This document shows positions 35,036-44,299 of a stretch of 64,000 nt of DNA, piece by piece. A program made the position numbers and the translations under genes. The stretch's first letter is position 1. Each line of letters begins with the position of its first letter. This stretch comes from Chlorops oryzae (lineage: Eukaryota; Arthropoda; Insecta; Diptera; Chloropidae), in the NCBI GenBank assembly GCA_020466095.1, contig CM035808.1, forward strand, positions 48,673,979 to 48,737,978, given 5' to 3'. The notes below the pieces were generated by a model. That model did not search any database, was not told the origin of the DNA, and worked only from the letters and a program-made list of their open reading frames with translations.

Positions 35036-35507
35036 CGAGTTTATTCCTAATCAATAAAATTGAATAGAATAAAAATACTTACTACTTCTTCCGAAAAAAG
35101 CGTCACGATGCATCACCAATAAATTTTCGCGCGAATTAGGGCAGCGACTTTTTCTGATATCGTGCTTTTTCTTATCGATATGATGATATAATATATCAAT
35201 GTTGTAAACATCGATGTAAAATATCGAATATCAAAGAAAAAAACATCGATATGAAAAATATCGATGAATATAGTGCATCACTAAGAGCTAATAACATTTG
35301 AAAATTTAAAAGTGAAAAATGGCCCCAAATTTGGGGTCATTTTGCATTATGAAAAATGACCCCAAATCAAAAATTGAAAAAAGGCCCAAAAATTGGGGTC
35401 ATTTTGCATTATGCAAAATAACCCCAAATCAAAAAGGAAAAAAGATTGCATTGGGGCCATTTTTCATGGAGCTGCCCAATGAAAAATGGCCCCAAACTGA
35501 AAATGAA

Positions 35508-36326
35508 ACAAGTAAGAAAGCTAAAGTCGGTCAAGCCCGACTTTGAAATACCCAGCGTCCCGACATTATGAGCGCACTATGTTTTGCTTCTCTATTTGTG
35601 GGCGTGGCAGTGGGTGGGCCACATAAAATACTTTCCTTCACCTTTCATTCCCCTTGATGAACGTATGTTGCGAATTTGAAGCTTCTACGCCTTTTACTTC
35701 GGAAGTTATGACAATTCTTCATTTATGGGCGTGGCAGTGGGCGGGCCACATAAAATTTTTTCCTACACCTTTGATTCGCCTTGGTGAACCTATGTTGCGA
35801 ATTTGAAGCTTCTACGCCTTTTACTTCGGAAGTTACGATAAGCCCTTATTTTTGGGCTTATTTGTGAGCGTGGCTCGAGGAGGGCGGCGTCCATTTTTTG
35901 CCAGCAAATGTCCCTTTTCGTAGCTTACCAGCACACCGAATATCAATGAAATGTGTTGAGTGGTTCGCAAGTTACAAGCATTTTACTGAAAACACAATAA
36001 ATTAATTTGTGGGCGTGCCAGTGGGCGGATGTCTCCCATTTTTACTTAGGATCATACTCGGACCCCGATATATATGTGTGCCAAATTTCGACTTCATTGG
36101 TTCAGCCGTTTCGGAGGAGATCCGACCACGGACGGACGGACAGACGGACAGACGGACAGACGGTCAGACGGTCAGACGGACAGACGGACAGACGGACATG
36201 TCTAAATCGATTCAGTTTTTGATCCTGATCATTTCTATATATATTTTTCTATATCTCCGAAGCTTAATTCTCCCTGTTACAAGATTTGCACAAAACTAAT
36301 ATACCCCGCTTACGCTGGGTATAAAA
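35508..36326 (+). mobile_element. DINE-like element, family B, complete, two 127-bp repeats
   Basis: ACAAGTAAGAAAGC, hairpin AAAGTCGGTCAAGCCCGACTTT in part (8-bp arms), ATACCCAGCGT; two copies of the 127-bp repeat (from 35600 and 35727), a degenerate third, a GGAC/GACA microsatellite (36120-36195), and the 3' end ACGCTGGGTATAAA, the inverse of the 5' ATACCCAGCGT. Inserted in the GGCCCC-rich repeat. Confidence 0.88.
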
Positions 36327-37104
36327 AGGCCTCAACATTTGAGGTCATTTTGCATAATGAATTATTGCCTCAATTTCAAAAGTGAAATTTGGCCCCAAAA
36401 TGAAATGAAAAAAGGCCCCAAACTAGAAAAGGAAAAATAACCATAGTTAAATTAGAAATTCTTTATTTTTAAGGCATTTTCTATCAATGCATAATTAATT
36501 AAATATTTTTATGGTATCTACTACCTCACACCTACAATATGCAATTGTAGCTGTTCATATTATTTGCAATGGCATCCGCCTGCAATTTTAACACGCATTC
36601 ATCGCATACTTTTAAATGCTTGCATGGTAATAGAACAATATCTAGAATGTTGTCGAAACAAACAACACATCCATTCTGTTTGGGGACTGGAACTGATTCC
36701 TCGTTTGCTAATCCATCATCATCATCATCGTTGTCTGCTTGATATTCATCGTCCGTGTTCTCCTGTGGAACCATCCCCACCATTATGTCGTTGCCTGCAT
36801 ACGCCATTCTATTAAGGAATGTAGACGCATTGATTTTTCCTTTTTGTAACATTTGTGTTGCTTCGTCGATTTTGTTACTTTTGGTAATACTGCCTTTTTT
36901 GCGTCGTTTATTTACCAATCCTCCACTTTTAATTATCGTATCCAATTCGCGACTTTTGAAAAACTCCTCATTTCTAATTAGGTTGACAAGCTTAAAAAAG
37001 TCCCCGTGTTTTTCGATTGACCTCCCCAAAACGCCATTATATGCTTCTACTGCCGATGTGGTGCGAGTACTTTCATTGTAGACACTAAATCTTTCGATGC
37101 CTAC

Positions 37105-37163
37105 CTGCAAATTATGAAAACTTTTGTATAAATTATAATCAAAACAATCAAAACACACTTTAC
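37105..37163 (-). other. Intron in the MULE gene
   Basis: Donor GTAAAG and acceptor TTTGCAG on the minus strand. Splicing joins NQWMRK to VGIERFSVYNES, the expected continuity of a MULE domain. Confidence 0.7.
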
Positions 37164-37545
37164 CTTGCGCATCCATTGATTTTCAAAATAATTTAAAAAA
37201 GAAGCGAACTTATTGTCGCTGTCCATAAGCCTTATAGATCTACGAATTTCTTCAAATGACTTTTAATGAGGTGTGGAGGAAGCAAGGGAAGAGCCATAAG
37301 CTTATGATATGCCAACGAAGCTGGAGTGGAGCTGCGAATATATTGGAGCAGCGACTTGCGGCTACTTATGTTTCGCCTAACAGCCTGGCAAAAATGAAAC
37401 CTTAATTTTAAAACAAATAATTTTTTAACGGACTATCGAATTCCACGTATACTGTAACATTATTGTCAGCATCCAACAATTCGAACTCTAGGAAATATGG
37501 TTTAAATAGCTTCTTGCAATGCTTTTTCGTAATCCGTGACAAATA

Positions 37546-38638
37546 TTAGGTGTAGTAAAAAGAAATCCATTATTTTTCCAATAGATGGCGTTATTTATCT
37601 GCATCTCGCGTTGTATAAGTCCGATCGTGTTCCGCTAGGGGGCATTAGAAAGATGACAGTTCCTACTAAAAAAGCTTTTTTGACACTTTTTTGATTGATT
37701 GATTCAGTTTTGTTTGAGAGCTTGTCAAAGATGGACATCAGCAAAGAGAAAATTCGCTACATTTTACAGTTTTTCTTCGATAAGGGAGAAAACGCAAGCC
37801 AGGCGGCTGAAAATGTGAATAGCGTTTATGGACCTGATACTGTAACAGCCAATCATGCGCAATTTTGGTTTCGTCGATTCCGTTCCGGTAACTTCGATGT
37901 CAAGGATGCACCACGCACTGGAAGGCCAATTGTCGAAAATGTCGATAAAATCATGGAAATTATCGAGTTCGACCGTCATGTTAGCACTGTTTCGATTGCA
38001 AAAGAGCTAAAGATTGCACAAAAAACCGTTTAGAACCATTTGAATAAGGCTGGATACACAAAGAAGCTCGATGTATGGGTGCCACACGAGTTAACGCAAA
38101 AAAACCTCATAGACCGAATTTCCATCTGCGAATCGCTGCTGAACCGCAACAAAATCGACCCATTTCTGAAGCGGTTGGTGACTGGTGATGAAAAGTGGGT
38201 CACTTACGACAACGTCAAGCGAAAACGGTCGTGGTCGAAACACGGTGAACCGGCGGAAACGGTGGCCAAGCCAGGATTGACGGCCAGGAAGGTTTTGCTG
38301 TATGTTTGGTGGGATTGGCAGGGAATTATCTACTATGAGCTGCTCCCATACGGCAAAACTCTTAACTCGGAACTCTACTGTCAACAATTGGACCGTCTGA
38401 AGGAAGCAATCGCCCATAAGCGGCCAGCTTTGGCCAATAGGAGAGGAATTGTGTTCCATCAGGACAACGCCAGGCCACACACATCGATAGTGACTCGCCA
38501 GAAGCTCCGGGAGTTTGGTTGGGAGGTTCTTCTGCATCCACCTTATAGTCCGGACATGGCACCAAGTGATTACCATCTGTTCCTGTCCATGGCGAACAAT
38601 TTTGCTGGTGAAACATTCGCTTCAAGAATGTCTGGTAA
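37546..38638 (+). mobile_element. mariner element, 3' end lost, inside the MULE gene
   Basis: The 5' end TTAGGTGTAGTAAAAAG follows a TA (37544-37545) within the MULE codons for VTDYEKAL. The 3' part stops within the transposase C-terminus at about 38625, followed by TGTCTGGTAA and then TA plus MULE sequence starting TGTCTGG (38639 on). Removing 37546-38638 and one TA restores DIFVTDYEKAL in frame. The 3' terminal repeat is absent. Confidence 0.85.
37731..38625 (+). pseudogene. mariner transposase, nonsense codon and missing C-terminus
   Basis: From ATG at 37731 (MDISKEKIRYILQFFFDKG): paired helix-turn-helix N-terminus (KNASQAAENV-like), then an in-frame TAG at 38031-38033 where related proteins have Trp (TVWNHL). 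The DDE-type core follows with TGDEKWVTYDN (first Asp), HQDNARPHTS (second Asp) and YSPDMAPSDYHLF (third Asp; the D34D class typical of mariner). The reading is lost after NFAGETFAS, about 45 residues short. It is similar overall to mellifera/cecropia-like mariners (family-level call from memory). Single nonsense plus truncation: inactive but not very old. Confidence 0.92.
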
Positions 38639-38822
38639 TATGTCTGGTTCCATATTGAAAATATTGTTCTTAACATATTGGAACATGTGCTCATAGGCGG
38701 CTTTAATTTTTTTTCCATAAGGACGAAAAATATTGGAAATATCTAGGTATAATAAAAATTGCGGAAATTTTAGAAACATTTATGACTGCTGTAAAAACCA
38801 GTAAATGAAATTTTTACTGACG

Positions 38823-38947
38823 CAGGCAAAAAATTTTTTTGAAGAAATCGGGTGATAGTAGGCAACATTTTTTTTAAGTCGCGCGCGCGATTAAAAAAAA
38901 AAATTGCCTACTATCACCCGATTTCTTCAAAAAAATTTTTTGTCTGC
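38823..38947. repeat. Near-perfect palindrome with GCGCGC loop in the MULE gene
   Basis: Arms of about 55 bp beginning GCAGGCAAAAAATTTTTTTG and including GAAATCGGGTGATAGTAGGC fold back around the loop GTCGCGCGCGCGAT (38878-38891). It sits between MULE codons and so is probably a tiny foldback insertion. Confidence 0.85.
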
Positions 38948-39683
38948 GGCGCAATAACGGCACTCTCCCGTTATTCCACATATATTTTCCTCATCCGAAT
39001 ATTCTATATATATAATTAGAACTTGCTTATAACATCCGCGAGGAACAATTTTAAAAGTGGCGTCCATCAAATATTTTCGGTCTTGCATGTTCTCTTTTTG
39101 GGAGCCTATCGATTTTAAAAAGGAAAATATGCAGTACGAGAACCCATCTTCAACTATGCACGCGGTATAAAATGGTTGCGGATTTTCCTCATCTCTCGAA
39201 ATGCCAAAATTTTTCCAAACTCCCTCCAATTGAAAGGATTCAATTACCTCTATTGCAGATTTCGGAGAAGTAGCGATTGATTTGCTGACTAAGTAATTCA
39301 AGCCCCTTTTAATCCTTGGCAAAAAAATCGATTTACTTTCTTCTTGAAATCTGGAAACATTTTACACTACTGACTTACAATAACCTCTTGCAATTTCGTC
39401 AATACGACCTTCCACATACATTCCTATAGGCGGTCCTAATGGTGCTGATTGCATTTCGCTCTCCTCCTAAAGTTGTAGCGATAGCCAAACATTCCGTTTT
39501 AATAGAGTTTTTTACATTAAGCTCACTAAATGCCTCTTCCTCAGTGTCGTGATTATGTTCTATATAGTTTTTGGCTAAGACAAATTCACCGTTAGGCAAA
39601 AGACTAACTCTTGCCTTGCACGTACTTCGCCAACACTCATATTTGACAACGTTCTTGTACGTTGATTTTTTCTTAAAAACCAT

Positions 39684-39900
39684 TTTTTGTTACTTTAAAC
39701 AAAGCAGTTGACTGCCAATCTTTTTTCCCACAATAAACTCATAATCCATTTTATGAATTTTAGTTTCGCGAAAACAAAAGATATTTAAATTGCAGTGAAA
39801 AATGCTTCGAGTCCTATTCACTGAGAACTTATATTTCACGGCCTACTTTTAATCCTTACGACAAAACTATGGCTTAAAAATCACCCCAAAATAAAATGAA
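39684..39900. other. 5' flank of the MULE gene
   Basis: Non-coding; ends in CACCCCAAAATAAAATGA, the context in which the neighbouring DINEs are also inserted. Confidence 0.4.
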
Positions 39901-40355
39901 ACAAGTAAGAAAGCTAAAGTCGGTCAAGCCCGACTTTGAAATACCCAGCGTCCCGACATTATGAGCGCACTATGTTTTGCTTCTCTATTTGTGGGCGTGG
40001 CAGTGGGGGGGGCCACATAAAGTTTTTTCCTACACCTTTCATTCGCCTTGGTCAACCTATGTTGCGAATTTGAAGCTTCTACGCCTTTTACTTCACAAGT
40101 TACGATAAGCCCTTATTTGTGGGCTTATTTGTGGGCGTGGCTCGAGGAGGACGGCGTCCATTTTTTCCCAGGATATATCCCTTTTTGTAGTTTATAAGTA
40201 CCACAAATATCAATGGAATGTGTTGAGTGGTTCGCAAGTTACAAGCATTTTACTGAAAACACAATAAATTCATTTGTGGGCGTGGCAGTGGGCGGATGTC
40301 TCCCATTTTTACTTAGGATCATACTCGGACCCCGATAAACATGTGTGTCAAATTT
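39901..40355 (+). mobile_element. DINE-like element, family B, 3'-truncated
   Basis: Intact 5' end and one 127-bp unit (from about 40000), continuing to CAAATTTC at 40355, where the other copies go on to CAGCCGTTTCGGAGGAGATC. The next base belongs to hAT-3, so the junction is a truncation or deletion. Confidence 0.8.
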
Positions 40356-40793
40356 CACAATCAATTTCGACAACGATCGATTTCCATGACACCCCTGATT
40401 TTTCATTTTGAAATTTGGATTTTTAAAATACTGATTTCACAATAACTCACCCAATGAACGGTCATTCCAAAAAAACGTCGATTTGGACTTGGCCAAATAT
40501 CCGCTGTTGTACATACATTTGATACCTCAGCCAATGCATCTTAAATAGACGACATGCTATCTTCATGGGCCATTAAGATTCTTCTACTCAGTGTTCGGGC
40601 CGAAAGATGTTGAAGTGGCCTGCCACCTCTTTTAATTTTCATATCTATGGAGTTAAATAGAAATATATTAATTTTGGAAGGGACATTTTAGTAGTCAAAT
40701 TTTAGTTTACTTACCATCAAATATTTTTCGAAATGCAGGCGATTCAACAGTGTTTAGCGGCACTAATGTTTCTAGTACGTAACTACCCAGTTG
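40356..40793 (-). pseudogene. hAT-3 transposase, middle part with two introns
   Basis: Minus strand: exon 40793-40715 (YVLETLVPLNTVESPAFRKI), intron 40714-40645 (GTAAGT...CCATAG), exon 40644-40451 (MKIKRGGRPLQHLSARTLSR, then DALAEVSNVCTTADIW and FFGMTVHW), then a donor GTGAGT at 40450. The ADIW...GMTVHW motif contains the first catalytic Asp of hAT transposases. An in-frame TAA at 40541-40543 precedes it. The C-terminal half is missing, cut at the DINE. Its upstream exons lie at 49535-49928 and 56196-56322, beyond two insertions. Confidence 0.8.
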
Positions 40794-41160
40794 TAAAAAT
40801 ATTCATGAAAGATGCATGAATCATGCCTCTTCAGGGTGCTTTGCATGCATGCCAAACTTCCATGCCTATTCATTTCTTTTTCTTAAGGCTTGTCATAGGA
40901 AATCATGCATAGACGAAAAATGTTTTATCAATGCTTGGGAACCCATGAAATATGTGTTCCCTACTATGCATGATTCAACAATGCTTGAGAACACATGAAA
41001 CATGTTTTCCCACGAATGGTTCAACAATGTTATTTTGTTTTTTAAAAATGAAATAAAATTATAAAAAAAATTTTATTTTTAATGTTTTGTTTTTTTTTCT
41101 TATTTTGCTTTATTTCTTTATTTATAAACTTTTTACTTTTCTAACTTTTTTATTTTTTTC

Positions 41161-41235
41161 GTCTCGTCCGAGAATCGAACCACTGACCGCTCGGTTGGTA
41201 TTTCGGTGTCTTTACCATTACACTGTATAGGCAAA
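41161..41235 (-). other. tRNA-like sequence 1
   Basis: Minus strand has an A-box-like GTGTAATGGTAAAGACACC and a B-box-like GGTTCGATTCT at pol III spacing. The T and acceptor stems do not pair as in a functional tRNA, so this is a tRNA-derived relic. Confidence 0.55.
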
Positions 41236-41479
41236 TTGAATTTTCTTGTCAAAACGCTATCTTGAGTTTTTTGTTGATCAAGTTTGCTTTGAAACGCGCG
41301 CATAGAATTTTCAAAGAAAAAAAATTTGTTTTCAGCAAATATTTAAAAAAACCTTTTAATATGGGAAAAATTTAGAAAAAAAATATTTAGTTGCAAGATT
41401 TTCTATTAAAAAAAATTAATTAAAATGAAAAAATAAAAAAAAACTTAAATAATTAAAAAAAAAAAATTTTTTTCTCAAC

Positions 41480-41550
41480 AGAGCCAGGGCTCGAACCCGG
41501 CTCAGTCGGTTGGAAGACCTAGCATTTAAGCACTAGGCTAGCTTCCCTTC
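41480..41550 (-). other. tRNA-like sequence 2
   Basis: Minus strand: GGGAAGCTAGCCTAGTGCTT, later CCAACCGACTGAGCC and GGGTTCGAGCCCTGG (B box). CCAACCGA is shared with the first module, which suggests duplication. The acceptor stem does not close, so not a functional gene. Confidence 0.6.
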
Positions 41551-41676
41551 GGCGGCGCGGCGATCAGAATGTGAACATGAAATCCACGCATCATGCATGA
41601 TTATCAACGCATGAATCATGAATGCTACGGGCATGCATGCTTTTTTGCAGCAAAGGAATGCATGAATCATGAATAC

Positions 41677-43032
41677 TGTAATGAGGTAAAATTTTGGAAC
41701 CAAACGGAAAATTTTAACTCATACATTTGTTCGTTTAATCATTATTTTTCTCCCCCCGCACATTAAAAAAAACGACCAAGTGACAACGCGAGATGTTTTT
41801 TCTTTATATTTTTTCAAACTACTTTTATATTTTCGGAAATGGATTTGTTTTGCTAAAATTATGATTTTTATGTTTAAAAATATATTATAAGAAAAAAATG
41901 GAAAATATATTCAGATATCTAAGATTAAGAAGAAGAAGAGGAACAAATGGTTTTTTTTTTAACAGCCAAGACACAGCGCCACTCTACGCCCCCTGGAACA
42001 GTAGCCGTGACACAACAAGATCGATAGCCAAGTCACAGTACCAGTTTACGCCCCCTGGAACAGTAGCCATGACACAGCTACCACTATATCCGCGACACAG
42101 CACCAATCCACCACAGGCACAAACCCGACTTCCACCGATCAAGCCAGGTTTCTGCACACGGCGTCAGTACACGCCTTTGACAGTGTGCACAAAAAATTTG
42201 TAGAATTCTCATTTCGTTTAACATTTTGGACGAATATAAGCCACAGTTTTCGCAGCGAAGGGGATCTCACTGTTCAGCTCACGGAGCGACCTAGTTGTGA
42301 AAACAAAAGTGTTTTATCCGATTGGGACCACCAAGCTGAACAACACGGTAACCAGAGGTAATTAACATTCAGTTGTCTCTCAGGTTAGCCATACTTTTGG
42401 AACTATTGTCTGGATGGTGTCAACCCCAGACAGTAGTTCGATTCATCCAGCCAGCTATTGATCAGGCGGTTCAACCCCTATCAGTAGAGGACAATCGTCT
42501 TTGCATTATCCGCCAGTTAATCCTCGCTATTTGTTGTCCCGGCGGTCCAACCCCGTTCAACCAATATAGACGAGTAGTAGCTATTCCCGCTAGCTCATTG
42601 TACAGGTGGTCAAAGTAGCCAGTCCCTACTAGTTGTTGTTCCGGCGGTCCAACCCCGTTCAACAGGTAGTCGAGTCAGAAGCTAGAGAATAGACTACGCC
42701 ATCGCCGGAAGTTCACCGATCGACACCCTACACACGGCTTACGGATACTGCCCGAGTTCCACTTATCAACACGGCACCCACTGGAGAACGCACGAAACTT
42801 CGCTACGCTACCAGGATTTGGAGTAAGAGACGCCGACGCTACCGCTTCAACCATTGTAACTAGACATTAAGATTATGTTAGGAGAGAAGAAACCAAAAAT
42901 TGAATAAAGGAATTAAAATTACGATGTTCTAAATCATTATTGCGTATGGAACTACACTGAACACAGTTTCTGGTCTTGTAACGAACCCTGGATTGACTGA
43001 GTGATACCCCGGCTAAAAAAAAGATCGTTACA
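41677..43032 (+). repeat. 5' LTR of the Osvaldo-like element
   Basis: 1356 bp. Contains degenerate copies of CGGTCCAACCCCGTTCAA and an AATAAA signal at about 42903. It differs from the 3' LTR by scattered substitutions and small indels; a 23-bp piece (CCAACCCCGGTCAATGAACC region, present at 49055) is missing here. Confidence 0.93.
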
Positions 43033-43034
43033 AG

Positions 43035-43052
43035 TGGCGCCCGAGCAGGGAC
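43035..43052 (+). other. Primer-binding site for tRNA-Lys
   Basis: TGGCGCCCGAGCAGGGAC starts two bases after the LTR and matches the 3' end of tRNA-Lys(UUU) at 17 of 18 positions, the same primer as lentiviruses and Osvaldo. Confidence 0.92.
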
Positions 43053-43124
43053 TTAGCGATAAATCAAGGAATCGCACACCGAAGAAAAACACAGTAAAAC
43101 CACAGCGCAGAGAGAATCGATACG

Positions 43125-44299
43125 ATGGCACAAGAGAAAGTAATCATCAAGACACTAGAAACCAAATGGATTTCGAAGCTAAAGAAGGACGAAGTATCTG
43201 AATGTCTTGCTTCGTTTGGGCTAGACCCCCAAGGGACAGTAGATGAAAGGAAACAACGGCTTATGTCTTTCATAAATGCCCACATGGAGGATCCAGTTAT
43301 CAGCACTAAAGTACAGGAGCTTGAGGTACGCTTCACGAGGAGCCCTTCTCCATTACCGCCAACCAAAACATGCGAGACAGGAAAGACAAGCGATACAGGA
43401 AAACCGAGTGAGAGAGGTACAGGCACGACAATGCTAGACGAGGCGAGAGCATGGAGTACCGGCACTCACGAAAAGGTCACCCAAGCACCGATCCAACACG
43501 AGTATCCCCAGACCAGCCTGAAGGACGACATGGCCTGGAAAGCCCATGGCTACCAATACCAACCAACTAGCAACACACCTGTGAGAACATACGCTAGCAT
43601 ACTCGACCAGGTACGGAAATGGTCGATCCGATTCGATGGGAAAAAAGATGCCATCGAATTCATTGACAGGATCGAGGAACTTGCTGGAGTTTACGATATT
43701 CCCCTGCAGTACCTGCCGAAGGAGATGCCCGAATTCTTACGAGACTATGCACTATCATGGCTGAGGAATAATAGGCAAGAATTTTCCGACTGGCCGACGT
43801 TCAAAAAGGAATTTTTAAAGTTCTTTTTACCCTACCGATATCTAGAACGATTAGAGGACGAAATCAAAGCCAGAAAGCAACGCGCAGGAGAAACCTTTAA
43901 AGAGTATATCACCAGCATCCAAGCGCTCATGAGACATGTCGACTATACCGAAAGAAGCGTCTGGACATCATTTTCCGAAACAGCCGACGGGAGTATCAAC
44001 TATTTATTAAACGGCGAGAGTTCAGCACATTGAGCGACCTTACCGAGCTGGCTGGCGAACGAGAAATAATCGAGACGGAGAACCACACCAGGGCTGAATC
44101 TAGCAGCAGTGACGAAACCAGGGTTCAAACGATGGCTATGGCCCCAAAGCAAGTTTGTTATCGTTGTGGGGAAACAGGACACATGCGAGCAAACTGCAAG
44201 AACCCCCAGAAGTTGTTTTGCTGGGTATGCAGGAAAGAAAATATCAAGACGGTGGAGTGCTGCCGGAAAGCATCGGAAAACCCCGGAGGAGCTCACTAA
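43125..44299 (+). pseudogene. gag: gag of the Osvaldo-like element, one frameshift
   Basis: ATG at 43125 opens an unbroken frame to about 43960. Residues 12-50 (LKKDEVSECLASFGLDPQGT) look like a SAP-type DNA-binding helix pair (inference). The retrotransposon Gag capsid fold follows (WSIRFDGKKDAIEFIDRIEE, EFLRDYALSWLRNN, FLPYRYLERLEDEI). A one-base frame change near 43955-43970 shifts the rest into the frame that ends at 44299, which carries a CCHC knuckle CYRCGETGHMRANC and a second cysteine cluster (CWVC...CC). The last part overlaps pol, read in the -1 frame, the usual gypsy arrangement. Confidence 0.88.

Larger units (their letters stand above)
33320..35283 (-). mobile_element. hAT transposon (hAT-2), internally deleted, 8-bp target duplication
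   Basis: Ends TAGTGATGC and its inverse GCATCACTA; 8-bp duplication AGAGCTAA at 33312-33319 and 35284-35291. Both ends are crowded with ATCGAT/TATCGATA words (33346-33435 and 35158-35270). It encodes on the minus strand a BED finger joined directly to a transposase C-terminus, the middle being absent. It also holds two nested palindromic MITEs near its 3' end. It is inserted in the GGCCCC-rich repeat. Confidence 0.92.
36500..39683 (-). pseudogene. MULE (Mutator-like) transposase with FLYWCH and RING fingers, broken
   Basis: Minus strand, in order: FLYWCH-type zinc finger (39683-39399; YECWRSTCKARV, HNHD), MULE domain (39322-38950; DATFKIVP with the first catalytic Asp), AYEHMFQYVKNNIF (38730-38660), then after a mariner insertion VTDYEKALQEAI (37543-37500, second Asp), FHFCQAVRR and LMALPLLPP (37400-37270). 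A 59-bp intron at 37163-37105 (GTAAAG...TTGCAG) follows, then ERFSVYNESTRTTSAVEAYN and, near the end, a C3HC4 RING like that of IAP proteins (CVVC ... CKHLKVCDEC ... YNC). The last RING cysteine is reached only after a one-base frame change at 36535. Several frameshifts, stops, a palindrome and the mariner disable it. The Met at 37176 is within the intron and not a true start. Confidence 0.85.

Noticed and set aside
37105..37176. Start of a separate 214-aa RING protein at 37176
   Set aside because: The first 24 residues are the translation of an intron; the protein is the 3' part of the MULE transposase.
34196..40793. The hAT pieces at 34196-35035 and 40356-40793 as one gene split by the MULE region
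   Set aside because: The first has its own BED finger, ends and AGAGCTAA duplication; the second has a different BED finger at 49745-49928.
41161..41550. Two functional tRNA genes
   Set aside because: B boxes are good, but acceptor and T stems do not pair, and both lie in a transposable element.
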